A stretch of DNA of 64,000 nucleotides. It comes from a bacterium (GTDB lineage Bacteria; Myxococcota_A; Bradymonadia; UBA7976; UBA1532). This document shows positions 33,988 to 43,440 of this stretch, piece by piece; within the stretch, counting starts at the first letter, position 1, and each line of letters opens with the position of its first letter. The stretch covers positions 1 to 64,000 of the forward strand of contig JAUHXC010000001.1 of the NCBI GenBank assembly GCA_030427205.1. The letters run 5' to 3'. Under the pieces are notes generated by a model. It made no database searches, was not told the origin of the DNA, and saw only the letters and a program-made list of their open reading frames with translations. Position numbers and translations under genes: made by a program.

Positions 33988-35490
33988 GTGAGCGAACGGG
34001 CGCAGGTGCTGGTGATGTACACCGGCGGCACCATCGGCATGCAGCGCACCGAGCGGGGCTACGCGCCGGCGCCGGGGCTGCTGGGGCGGCAGCTCACCCG
34101 GATGCCGATGTTCCAGGATCCGGCGCTGCCGCGGGGCACGATGCCGCTGTCGAAGTTCGGGCGGCACGTCTCGTGGCGGCTCAAGGAGTATTCGCCGCTG
34201 CTCGACTCGTCGAACATGGACATGAGCGACTGGGTGCGGCTGGCGGAGGAGGTCGAGCGCTTCTACGACGCGTACGACGCGTTCGTGATCCTGCACGGCA
34301 CCGATACGATGGCCTACTCGGCCTCGGCGCTGTCGTTCATGCTGCGCAACCTGGGCAAGCCGGTGGTGATGACCGGCTCTCAGATCCCGCTGGTCGAGAC
34401 CCGCAACGACGCCCTCGACAACCTGCTGGGCGCGCTGACGATCGCCGGTCATTTCCACATCCCCGAGGTGACCCTGTACTTCCATCACAAGCTGATGCGC
34501 GGCAACCGCACCCGCAAGATGGACGCCTCGGGGCTCGATGCGTTCCAGTCGACCAATCTTCCGCCGCTCGCCGAGGTGGGCACGGGCATCGACGTGGCCT
34601 GGCATCGGGTGCGTCGCATGCCGCGCGCGCCGCTGATCGTGCGCCCGATCACCGAGCGCAACGTGGCGTCGCTGCGTATCTTTCCGGGCATCACCGCCGA
34701 GATCATGCAGAACTTCCTGCAGCCGCCGCTGCGCGGGGTGGTGCTCGAGACCTACGGGTCGGGCAACGTGCCCGACATCCGCCCGGACTTCCTCGACGCG
34801 CTGCGCCGGGCGACCGACGCCGGCATCGTGGTGGTCAACTGCACCCAGTGCCCGATGGGCGCGGTGAGCCCGGACTACGTCGGCGGCAAGGCCCTGGCCG
34901 ACGCGGGGGTGGTCGGCGGGGCCGATATGACCCCCGAGGCGGCCCTGACCAAGCTGTCCTATCTGCTCAGCCGCAGCGAGCTGTCCACCGACGAGGTGCG
35001 CCGCTGGATGACCACCGACCTGCGCGGCGAGATGACCCCGCCAGCGGCCGAGCCGCGCTTCGACTTCGCCGACAGCCGCTTCGTGCGTAGCGTCGCCTCG
35101 GCCCTCGCGCCGGGCGAGAGTCAGCTCGAGGCCCGCTGGCAGGTGAATCAGGCGCTGCTGCCGGTGGTGCTCTGCGCGGCGGCGGGGCATGGCGACCTGG
35201 CCACGGTGCAGGCGCTGCTCGACGAGGGCGCAGCACCCGACGCGGCGGATTACGACGGGCGCACGCCGCTGCACGTGGCCGCGGCCCGGGGGCAGCTGGA
35301 GATGTGTCGCTTCCTCATCGGGCAGGGGGCCGATCTGACCGCCCGCGACCGCTGGGGGCATCTGGCGCTCGACGACGCGCGCCGTGGCGGCTTCGCGGCG
35401 GTGGCGACGATGCTGGCGGGGGCGGGGCAGGTCTCGGAGGCCGACGATCGCATGGAGCCGGTCTCGGCGCGGCCCTTCGAAAAAAAGTGA
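33988..35490 (+). CDS. L-asparaginase with C-terminal ankyrin repeats, 500 aa
   Basis: GTG 33988 follows GGAGG and gives MSERAQVLVM. Residues 1-350 are a type I asparaginase: TGGTIGM with the catalytic Thr12/Thr15 region, and HGTDTM with Thr105 and Asp106. Conserved segments QIPLVETRNDA and GSGNVPD follow. The last 110 residues are ankyrin repeats (DGRTPLHVAAARGQLEM, GADLTARDRWGHLAL). The combination is like the animal asparaginase/60-kDa lysophospholipase. It would convert L-asparagine to aspartate and ammonia in the cytoplasm; ankyrin repeats suggest a protein partner or oligomer control. Its stop lies inside a hairpin serving the opposite strand. Confidence 0.9.
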   Translation: MSERAQVLVMYTGGTIGMQRTERGYAPAPGLLGRQLTRMPMFQDPALPRGTMPLSKFGRHVSWRLKEYSPLLDSSNMDMSDWVRLAEEVERFYDAYDAFVILHGTDTMAYSASALSFMLRNLGKPVVMTGSQIPLVETRNDALDNLLGALTIAGHFHIPEVTLYFHHKLMRGNRTRKMDASGLDAFQSTNLPPLAEVGTGIDVAWHRVRRMPRAPLIVRPITERNVASLRIFPGITAEIMQNFLQPPLRGVVLETYGSGNVPDIRPDFLDALRRATDAGIVVVNCTQCPMGAVSPDYVGGKALADAGVVGGADMTPEAALTKLSYLLSRSELSTDEVRRWMTTDLRGEMTPPAAEPRFDFADSRFVRSVASALAPGESQLEARWQVNQALLPVVLCAAAGHGDLATVQALLDEGAAPDAADYDGRTPLHVAAARGQLEMCRFLIGQGADLTARDRWGHLALDDARRGGFAAVATMLAGAGQVSEADDRMEPVSARPFEKK

Positions 35491-35521
35491 GGCGACGGCC
35501 ATGGGCGGCGGCCGTCGCCTC
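35478..35521 (-). terminator. intrinsic terminator overlapping two gene ends
   Basis: GAGGCGACGGCC (35489-35500) pairs with GGCCGTCGCCTC (35510-35521). On the minus strand the stem is followed by ACTTTTTTTT, giving a strong terminator for the transporter gene. The stop codon of the plus-strand asparaginase lies at the stem edge, so one hairpin serves both ends; only the minus side has a T-run. Confidence 0.75.
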
Positions 35522-35716
35522 GGTCTTCATGTCGTCGGGCACTCGACACGAAGACATGGCTCGTCGCTGTTGGGCAGGGTACAGCGTGGTGACGAGCCAG
35601 TTGCGACATTAGAGAAGAACGAGGCGTAGATCAAGCGATTGTGCCTCTTTTTCTTCTATTGGCGCGAAGGTGCTCTGTTTCCGACGGGTTACGCAGCGCT
35701 GCGCCCGCGCCCGAAA

Positions 35717-37957
35717 TCAGTCATCGTCGAAGAGCACGGGCGCGGCGTCGAACGCGGCCCCGCTGTGCACCAGCACGGTGCTGGGCAGGACCTCGAGCAG
35801 CGGCGCGTAGTGGTCGAGCACCGCCTCGGGTTCGTCGCCTTCTTCGGGCAGGCGCAGGCCGAGCAGGGCCAGGTCGGCGTCGGCGCTCTCTGTCTCCATG
35901 ATGTCGCGGATGGCCCGCCCTTCGCGCAGCAGCACCCGGGGGGTGGCCTCGAGTCGCGCGCTGTCGAAGACGCGGCGCAGGCCGGCCTCGGCTCGGGGGA
36001 TGTCGTCTTCGTGATCGACGACGGTCAGGCAGGTGACCTCGGCGGGGCGCCAGCGGTCGTGGCTGGTGATCAGGTAGGCGAGCAGCAGCATCATGCCGCC
36101 GTTGGCCTGCAGCCCGCCCCACCAGACGTGCACCCGCTTCTGGCCGCCGAAGCCGCGGCGCGGGTCGAAGGCGACGAGCATGAGCGTATTGTCGAGGTCG
36201 CTGAGCTCGCGCAGCATGGCGAAGTAGCCCGCCGCCCGCTCGCGCTTGCTCAGCCAGCCGAGCATGACGGTGTTCGCCTCGAGGCTGCCGATGCCGTACG
36301 ACTGGGTGATGGTGGTCACCCCGCGGTAGACGTCGGGCACGATGTCGGCCCGGAAGAAGACGCCGGGGTAGTCCCGGGCGAGCAGGTCGAGCCGCTCGCT
36401 GGCCGCTTTGCGCTCGGGGGCGAGCGGGCGCACGTCGCCTTCGAGCATCTGGATGTAGGAGACGATGCCGCGCTCCTGCACCACCGAGGCGCCGAGGTCG
36501 AGCAGGTAGCGCCGCCGGGTGGGCGGACCGCCGAAGATCAGCAGGTTCGGGCGCCAGTTCTGGTCGTGATACTCGACCCGATGCAGGTTGCGCAGCGCGG
36601 TGCGCACCAGCGCCGACCACAGGCCGTGGCGGGCGTCGCCGAAGGTGGTGTTGAGCGTGCGCCGCTCGACGTGCAGGTAGATGAGCCCGCAGATGAAGCA
36701 GGCGGCGACCATCGCCCCGAGGTCGATGATGCTCATCACGTAGAAGCAGGCGACCGCCCCGCCGAGGCTGATGATCGCCGAGACCCCGAAGGTGGGCCTG
36801 AAGCTGGGGTTCTGCGCCCAGCGCTCGAGCCCGCAGGCGAGGTTGGTGATGCCGTAGGTCGCCAGGAAGAACATCGTCAGCACCGGCGCGATGAGGTCGA
36901 GGCTGCCGACGAGCACGCCGACCTGGGCCAGCACGAAGGTGAAGGCGAGGCCCACCCGCGGCTCGTTGGCCGGGCCGTGGCCCCGGGCGAAGAGCCGCGG
37001 CGCGAGGCCGTCCATGGCCAGCGCCTGCAGCGTGCGCGGGGCGGCGAGGATGCTGCCCACGGCGCTCGACAGGGTCGCCCCCCAGACGCCGGCGTAGATC
37101 AGGAGCGGCGAGAGCGACACCGCGAAGACGATCTCGTTGTTCTCGCGCAGCGTCGCCAGGTCGGCGCTGAAGCCGAGGGCGAAGGGGAAGGTCATGTAGA
37201 TGACGAAGCCGGCGAGGATCGCGAAGAGCGTGCCCCGCGGCAGCGACTGGCGGGCGTCCTTGAGGTCGCCCGACATGCTGACCCCGGCCATGATGCCGGT
37301 GACGGCGGGGAAGAAGACGGCGAAGACCGCCGCGAAGCCGACGCCGTCGTCGGTGAACCACTCGATGGTCTCGGGCCGGGCGACGGTGCCCTCGCCGACG
37401 CCGGAGATCACCCCGCCGAAGAACGCCACCAGCGAGAGCAGGATCGCCGCCATGACGACGTATTGGGCCTTGATGGCCGCCTCGGCGCTCTTGGCGGCTA
37501 TGAGGCACAAGAGCACGTTGGTGGCGGTGCCGAGCACCCGCGGGTCGAGCAGGAAGTCGAGGGCCGGGTTGCCGGTGGTCTCGGGCAGCAGATAACCCAG
37601 CGCCTCGACGAAGCCGACGATGTAGAAGGTGACCGAGAGCGCCTGGGCGAAGAAGAGCGGGATGCCGATGGCCGCGCCGGCGGGCGCACCCAGCGAGCGG
37701 GAGATCATGAAGTAGGCCCCGCCGGCCCCGACGGTGCGGTTGGTGGCGATCGACGAGACCGACAGCCCGGTGGTCGTCGAGATGACGTGGCTGATGAAGA
37801 CCACCAGCAGGGCCCCGGCGACGCCGACGTTGCCGACCACCCAGCCGAAGCGCAGGTACATGATGACGCCGAGGATCGTCAGGATGCTCGGGGTGAAGAC
37901 CCCCCCGAACGTGCCCAGACGACGGGCGTTGCTGGCGCCGGCCGCGCCCTCGCTCAT
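35717..37957 (-). CDS. SLC12/APC-type transporter (cation-chloride cotransporter-like), 746 aa
   Basis: About twelve membrane helices fill residues 18-440, starting GGVFTPSILTILGVIMYLRFGW, a hallmark of the SLC12 group and related APC permeases. The substrate-binding first helix is of that type. The C-terminal 300 residues are cytoplasmic and alpha/beta, with segments such as RPNLLIFGGPPTRRRYLLDL and NTLMLVAFDPRRGFG, like the regulatory domain of cation-chloride cotransporters. It probably moves K+/Na+ with Cl-, or an amino acid; the substrate cannot be read from the sequence. Start ATG 37957 with GGAG upstream. It ends at a strong terminator. Confidence 0.85.
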   Translation of the reverse strand: MSEGAAGASNARRLGTFGGVFTPSILTILGVIMYLRFGWVVGNVGVAGALLVVFISHVISTTTGLSVSSIATNRTVGAGGAYFMISRSLGAPAGAAIGIPLFFAQALSVTFYIVGFVEALGYLLPETTGNPALDFLLDPRVLGTATNVLLCLIAAKSAEAAIKAQYVVMAAILLSLVAFFGGVISGVGEGTVARPETIEWFTDDGVGFAAVFAVFFPAVTGIMAGVSMSGDLKDARQSLPRGTLFAILAGFVIYMTFPFALGFSADLATLRENNEIVFAVSLSPLLIYAGVWGATLSSAVGSILAAPRTLQALAMDGLAPRLFARGHGPANEPRVGLAFTFVLAQVGVLVGSLDLIAPVLTMFFLATYGITNLACGLERWAQNPSFRPTFGVSAIISLGGAVACFYVMSIIDLGAMVAACFICGLIYLHVERRTLNTTFGDARHGLWSALVRTALRNLHRVEYHDQNWRPNLLIFGGPPTRRRYLLDLGASVVQERGIVSYIQMLEGDVRPLAPERKAASERLDLLARDYPGVFFRADIVPDVYRGVTTITQSYGIGSLEANTVMLGWLSKRERAAGYFAMLRELSDLDNTLMLVAFDPRRGFGGQKRVHVWWGGLQANGGMMLLLAYLITSHDRWRPAEVTCLTVVDHEDDIPRAEAGLRRVFDSARLEATPRVLLREGRAIRDIMETESADADLALLGLRLPEEGDEPEAVLDHYAPLLEVLPSTVLVHSGAAFDAAPVLFDDD

Positions 37958-37985
37958 GCGCTGTCTCCGCCTTCGATCGCGCCGC

Positions 37986-39287
37986 TCACCCGAGCGACTT
38001 CAGCGCAGGGTACAGCCGAGCGAGGCAGGCGTCGATCTCGTCGAGCCCCACCGCGCCGACGCTGAAGCGGAACCAGCCCCGGTTGTGGTGGTCGCCGAAA
38101 GCGCTGAACGGCACCAGCGCGCAGCCAGCCTCTTCGAGCAGCCACAGGCGCACGCTGTCTTCGTCGGGGAAGTCGGGGCGGCCCTCGAGGTCGAAGTGCA
38201 CGCTGAGGTAGATCGCGCCTTCGGGGGCGATGGCGTCGACCGGCAGGCCCTCGGCGCGCCACGCGGCGAAGGCGTCGTGCAGCCGGTCGAGGCGGGCCCG
38301 GATGGCGCCCTTGAAGCCGGCGAGGTAGTCGGCGATCGCGCCGTCGTCGGCCAGCAGCGCGGCGGTGGCGTGCTGCTCGGGCCGCGGGGCCCAGGCGCCG
38401 ACGTGGGTCATCAGCGCCTTGACCCGGTCGGCGATGAAAGGCGGCGCGATGATCCAGCCGACCCGCAGGCCGGTGGCGGCGAACGACTTGCTGATGGCGT
38501 CGCAGAAGAGCGTGTAGCGGGCCATCTCGGGCATCACGCCCACCGGGGTGACGTGCTCGAGGTCGCCGAAGGTCAGCATGCGGTAGACCTGATCGTAGAC
38601 CAGATACAGGCTGCGCTCGCCGGCGGCGTCGCGGCGGCGGTTCTCGTCGAGCACCAGCTGGCAGATGGCCTTCATCTGCGCGCGGCGCATCATGGTGCCC
38701 GCGGGGTTCATCGGCGAGTTGAGCACCAGGAGCCGCGCGTCGCGGATGGCCGGGGCCAGCCGCTCGGCGGTGGGCATGAAGGCGTCTTCGGGGCGGCTTT
38801 GCACCACGACGTGCTTCGCGCCGACGAGCTGGCTGAAGTTGTCGTTGTTCCAGCTCGGCGCGGGGGTGACGACGGTCTCGCCGGGCGAGAGCAGGCAGCG
38901 GTAGGCGGCGTAGAGCGCCGGCCGGGCCCCGGAGGCGACGACGATGGCCTCTTCGGGGTAGTCGAGCCCCAGGGTCGCGGCGTAGTGGCCGCGGATGGCG
39001 GCGCGCAGCTCGGGGATGCCGAACGCCGGCGGGTAGTTGGTCCGATCGGCCTCGACCGCCTCGACGATGGCCCGCTTGAGCAGCGGCGGCACCTGAAACT
39101 GCGCCGGCGCGAAGTCGCCGACGGTGAAGTTGGCCACCGGCGCGCCCGACTCGATGGCCGCGCGCACCGCGTAGGCGATGACCAGGATGCGGCTGGGCTG
39201 CATGCCCTGCGCCATGTCGGAGAAGCTCTGCGCCATGGCAGCGGTCCGCTCGGCGTCGGTGGGGAAGAAGCGGTCGAGTGTGGTCAT
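37986..39287 (-). CDS. PLP-dependent aminotransferase, class I/II, 433 aa
   Basis: Fold type I aminotransferase. Landmarks are a substrate-side TNYPPAFGIPELRAAI, VASGARPALYAAYRC for cofactor phosphate binding, and NSPMNPAGTMM with the conserved Asn. LVYDQVYRMLTF carries the Asp and Tyr that contact the cofactor. The lysine is in SKSFAATGLRVGW, and the late WFRFSVG provides Arg for substrate carboxylate. Substrate unknown; aspartate/tyrosine-type transamination is typical. It lies between the transporter and lipA, 28 bp and 52 bp apart, likely in the same transcript. GAGGAG precedes ATG 39287. Confidence 0.85.
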   Translation of the reverse strand: MTTLDRFFPTDAERTAAMAQSFSDMAQGMQPSRILVIAYAVRAAIESGAPVANFTVGDFAPAQFQVPPLLKRAIVEAVEADRTNYPPAFGIPELRAAIRGHYAATLGLDYPEEAIVVASGARPALYAAYRCLLSPGETVVTPAPSWNNDNFSQLVGAKHVVVQSRPEDAFMPTAERLAPAIRDARLLVLNSPMNPAGTMMRRAQMKAICQLVLDENRRRDAAGERSLYLVYDQVYRMLTFGDLEHVTPVGVMPEMARYTLFCDAISKSFAATGLRVGWIIAPPFIADRVKALMTHVGAWAPRPEQHATAALLADDGAIADYLAGFKGAIRARLDRLHDAFAAWRAEGLPVDAIAPEGAIYLSVHFDLEGRPDFPDEDSVRLWLLEEAGCALVPFSAFGDHHNRGWFRFSVGAVGLDEIDACLARLYPALKSLG

Positions 39288-39339
39288 CGGCGGCTCTCCT
39301 CGAGGCGGGCGGGGCGGCAGGCGCGGTGCGTAGGGCAGT

Positions 39340-40283
<944 letters not shown>

Positions 40284-40287
<4 letters not shown>

Positions 40288-41030
40288 GGCGTCATCTCCT
40301 CGGCCCCTGCCCAGGCGCTCCAGTCGGTGGCGGGCACCGGATCGAGCCCGCGTTGCAGCACGTCGATGCCGACGGCCGGGTGCAGGTCCCGGCCGAACTG
40401 CGCGGCGATGTGCCGGGCGATGCGGTCGTAGACCTCGCTCAGCGGCACGGCGTGGCCCAGCTCGCGGGCGAGGCCGGTGACGCCTTTGTCGGCGATGCCG
40501 CAGGGCACGATGGTGGCGAAGTGCTCGAAATCGGGCTGCACGTTGAACGCGACGCCGTGGTGGGTCACCCAGCGGCTGACCCGCGCCCCGATCGCGGCGA
40601 TCTTGCGCCACGGGTCCTGCAGCCAGACCCCCGGCTCGCCACTGTAGCGGGTCGCGGGGAGGCCGTAGTCGGCGCAGGTGTCGATCATCGCCTGCTCCAT
40701 GCGGCGGACGTACTTGCGGATGTCCTTGCAGTCGGGCTTGAGGTCGATGATGGCGTAGACCACCGCCTGGCCGGGGCCGTGGTAGGTGGCGTCACCGCCG
40801 CGGTCGCTCTCGACGAGCTCGATGCCGCGCGCGGCGTACTCGGCGGGCGCGAGCCGCAGGCTGTCGGTCTTGCCGTCACGGCCGATGGTCACCACCGGCG
40901 CGTGCTCGACGCACAGCAGGGTATCGTCGATGAGGCCCGCCTTGCGCTGCTCGGCGAGGGCCCGCTGATGGGCCCAGGCCTCGCGATAGGGCATGCGCCC
41001 CAGCCGGATGACGCGCAGCGGACGACCCAT
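40284..41030 (-). CDS. lipB: lipoyl(octanoyl) transferase
   Basis: Transfers octanoyl groups from acyl carrier protein to the lipoyl-domain lysine. Visible motifs are SDRGGDATYHGPGQAVVY (catalytic neighbourhood), RKIAAIGARVSRWVTHHG with the conserved Lys, and VPCGIADKGVTGL with the acyl-accepting Cys. The start ATG shares a base with the stop of the E2 gene (TGATG). Length 248 aa is typical. It works with lipA on the E2 encoded upstream. Confidence 0.97.
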
Positions 41031-42400
41031 CACATCGCCGAGTCGTCGAACGACTCGAGGATGCCCTTGAGGGTGACCATGAACTGGTCGGCGACGGCCC
41101 CGTCGATGACCCGGTGGTCGAAGCCGAGGGTCAGGTAGCCGCACAGCTTGGGCACGATGGCGTCGCCGCCGCCGGGCAGGCTGACGACCTTGGCCCGCTT
41201 CTCGATGGTGCCGACCCCGAGGATGGCCACCGTCGGCTGGGGGATGATCGGGGTGCCCCACTGGCTGCCGAAGATGCCGGGGTTGGTGATCGAGAAGGTC
41301 ACCCCGCCGACCTCGTCGGGCTTGAGCTTGCGGGTGCGCGCCCGCTCGCCGAGGTCGGCGATCTTCTTCGACAGCCCGATCATCGACAGCTCGTCGGCCC
41401 CGTGCACCACCGGCACGATGAGGCCGTTGTCGATGGCCACCGCGATGCCGAGGTTGATGTCGCCGCGGTAGATGATGTTCTCGCCGTCGTGGCTCGAGTT
41501 GACGATGGGGTGCGCCTGCAGCGCCTTGACCGTCGCCCGGGCGAGGAAGGTGGTGAAGGTCAGCTTCGCCCCACGCTCGGCGAACTGCGCCTTGTGCTTG
41601 CGGCGCAGCGCGTCGACCTTGCCGTAGTCGACCTCGAAGCAGGTGTGCACGTGCGCGCTGTACTGCTTCGACTCGATCATGCGGTCGCTGATGGTCTTGC
41701 GCATGCGCGACATCGGCTCCCACGAGTCGTTGTCCCGCATGCGCACCGGCACCATCGGCGCGCCGATGGAGACCTTGCCCTGGGCGGCGCCGGCAGCGGC
41801 GGCGGGGGCCGCGGGGCGGGGCGCCGTGGGCTGGGTGGCCGCCGGCGCGGCGGGCGCGGCCTCGGCGGCGCCCGACTCGATGTAGGCCAGGATGTCTTTC
41901 TTGGTGACCCGCCCGTCGAGGCCGGTGCCGTCGACGGCGGCGATGTCGACGCCGTGCTCGGCGGCGATCTTGCGCACCACCGGGGTCGAGCGCGTCTGGC
42001 GCAGCTCGGCGGCGGTCATCTCGCTGCGCGGCTTGTCGGCGGCGGGCGCCGGCGTCGACGGCGCGGGCTTCGCGGGCGCCTCGGGCTCGGCGGCGGCCTC
42101 GGGCTCGGCGGCGGCCTCGGCGTCAGCGGCGGGCTTGGCGTCGCCCCCGCCCGCGGACTCACCCTCGGCGCCGATGACGGCCACCAGGGTCCCCACCTCG
42201 ACGGTCTCGCCGGCTTCGACCTTGATCTCGAGCAGCACCCCGGCCTCGGGGGCCGGGATCTCGGCGTCCACCTTGTCGGTGGTGATCTCGAAGATGGGCT
42301 CGTCGCGGTCGACGCTGTCGCCGACGCTCTTCAACCAGCGGACGATGGTGCCCTCGGCGACCGACTCGCCCATCTGCGGCATGATCACATCAACGGCCAT
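41030..42400 (-). CDS. 2-oxoacid dehydrogenase E2 (dihydrolipoyl acyltransferase), 456 aa
   Basis: One N-terminal lipoyl domain carries the modified Lys43 in EITTDKVDAEIP. A long Ala/Pro/Glu-rich linker follows. An E3/E1-binding domain around RSTPVVRKIAAEHGVDIAA and a second linker lead to a catalytic domain ending FDHRVIDGAVADQF with the active His and Asp. A core LTFTTFLARATVKALQAHPIV is typical of branched-chain or oxoglutarate E2. Substrate class (pyruvate, branched-chain or 2-oxoglutarate) is not certain. It sits between E1-beta and lipB; its stop overlaps lipB. Confidence 0.92.
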   Translation of the reverse strand: MAVDVIMPQMGESVAEGTIVRWLKSVGDSVDRDEPIFEITTDKVDAEIPAPEAGVLLEIKVEAGETVEVGTLVAVIGAEGESAGGGDAKPAADAEAAAEPEAAAEPEAPAKPAPSTPAPAADKPRSEMTAAELRQTRSTPVVRKIAAEHGVDIAAVDGTGLDGRVTKKDILAYIESGAAEAAPAAPAATQPTAPRPAAPAAAAGAAQGKVSIGAPMVPVRMRDNDSWEPMSRMRKTISDRMIESKQYSAHVHTCFEVDYGKVDALRRKHKAQFAERGAKLTFTTFLARATVKALQAHPIVNSSHDGENIIYRGDINLGIAVAIDNGLIVPVVHGADELSMIGLSKKIADLGERARTRKLKPDEVGGVTFSITNPGIFGSQWGTPIIPQPTVAILGVGTIEKRAKVVSLPGGGDAIVPKLCGYLTLGFDHRVIDGAVADQFMVTLKGILESFDDSAM

Positions 42401-42446
42401 GGTGCTCCTCGTCTCCGGGGCCTGCCCGGCGTCTCGCGGTTGTCGC

Positions 42447-43430
42447 TCAGTATGCGGCCAGCCGCCGCGCGGCTGCCTCGATGTCGTCGACCTGGGGGAA
42501 GAACGCCGCCTCCAGGCCCTTGTTGTACGGCACCGGCCCGTCGAGGGCGGTGACCCGCATCACCGGTCCGTCGAGCCATTCGAAGGCCCGCTCGTTGATG
42601 CGCGCGGTGATCTCGCCGGCGATGCCGCCGGTGCGGGTGTCTTCGTGCACGATCAGCACTTTGCCACAGCGGCGCACCGACTCGACGATCGCGTCGTCGT
42701 CGAGCGGCTGCAGCGTGCGCAGGTCGATCACCCGGGTCGAGATGCCGTCGGCGGCGAGGCGCTCGGCGGCTTCGAGGGATTTGTGCACCATCGCCCCGTA
42801 GCTGATGATCGCCAGGTCGTCCCCCTCGCGGCGCACCGCGGCCTCGCCGAGCACGCCCACCGCGTCGGGCCCGGGCAGCGCCTCGCGCAGGGCCGGCGCG
42901 CGGTAGAGCGCCTTGTGCTCGATGAACAGCACCGGGTTGGGGTCGCGGATGGCGGCCTTGAGCAGCAGCTTGGCGTCGGCGGCGGTCGACGGGGCGACCA
43001 CTTTGATGCCCGGCGTCTTGACGAAGTACATCTCGACGCTCTGGCTGTGGAACGGGCCACCGCCCACGCCGCCGCCGCCCGGACCGCGCACCACGATCGG
43101 GATCGGGGTGCCGAGGCGGTAGTGGGCCTTGGCGGCGAAGTTGGTCAGCTGGTCGAAGCCCACCGAGAGGAAGTCGAGGAACTGGATCTCGGCCACCGGG
43201 CGCAGGCCCATCAGCGCGGCGCCGATGGCCGCGCCGATGATGCCCGCCTCGGCGATGGGCGTATCGACCACCCGCTTGGGCCCGAACGTATCGAGGAACC
43301 CGGCGGTGACCTTGAACGCGCCCCCGTAGGTGGCGATGTCCTCGCCGAGCAGGAAGACCCGCTCGTCGGCCTTCATCTCTTCGAGCAGGGCCTCGCGGAC
43401 GGCTTCGATGTAGGTGCTGCCTCTGACCAA
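42447..43430 (-). CDS. 2-oxoacid dehydrogenase E1 component, beta subunit, 327 aa
   Basis: Transketolase-like beta subunit. It has GEDIATYGGAFKVTAGF, a core VDTPIAEAGIIGAAIGAA and VAEIQFLDFLSVGFDQL. RGPGGGGVGGGPFHSQSVE is typical of pyruvate or branched-chain E1-beta, and the C-terminal transketolase domain is present. It starts with TTG at 43430, 10 bp after the E3 stop; no better ATG is present because the conserved sequence begins here. The matching E1-alpha subunit, normally next to it, is absent from the window. Confidence 0.92.
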   Translation of the reverse strand: MVRGSTYIEAVREALLEEMKADERVFLLGEDIATYGGAFKVTAGFLDTFGPKRVVDTPIAEAGIIGAAIGAALMGLRPVAEIQFLDFLSVGFDQLTNFAAKAHYRLGTPIPIVVRGPGGGGVGGGPFHSQSVEMYFVKTPGIKVVAPSTAADAKLLLKAAIRDPNPVLFIEHKALYRAPALREALPGPDAVGVLGEAAVRREGDDLAIISYGAMVHKSLEAAERLAADGISTRVIDLRTLQPLDDDAIVESVRRCGKVLIVHEDTRTGGIAGEITARINERAFEWLDGPVMRVTALDGPVPYNKGLEAAFFPQVDDIEAAARRLAAY

Positions 43431-43440
43431 TGGGCGCCGC

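Noticed and set aside
32313..35090. 925-codon frame on the plus strand
   Set aside because: Crosses the TPR gene in antisense and the asparaginase in a wrong frame; shadow of both.
35639..38065. 808-codon frame on the plus strand
   Set aside because: Lies antisense to the clearly coding SLC12-like transporter; composition (Gly/Asp/Val/Arg) is the usual shadow of a GC-rich gene.
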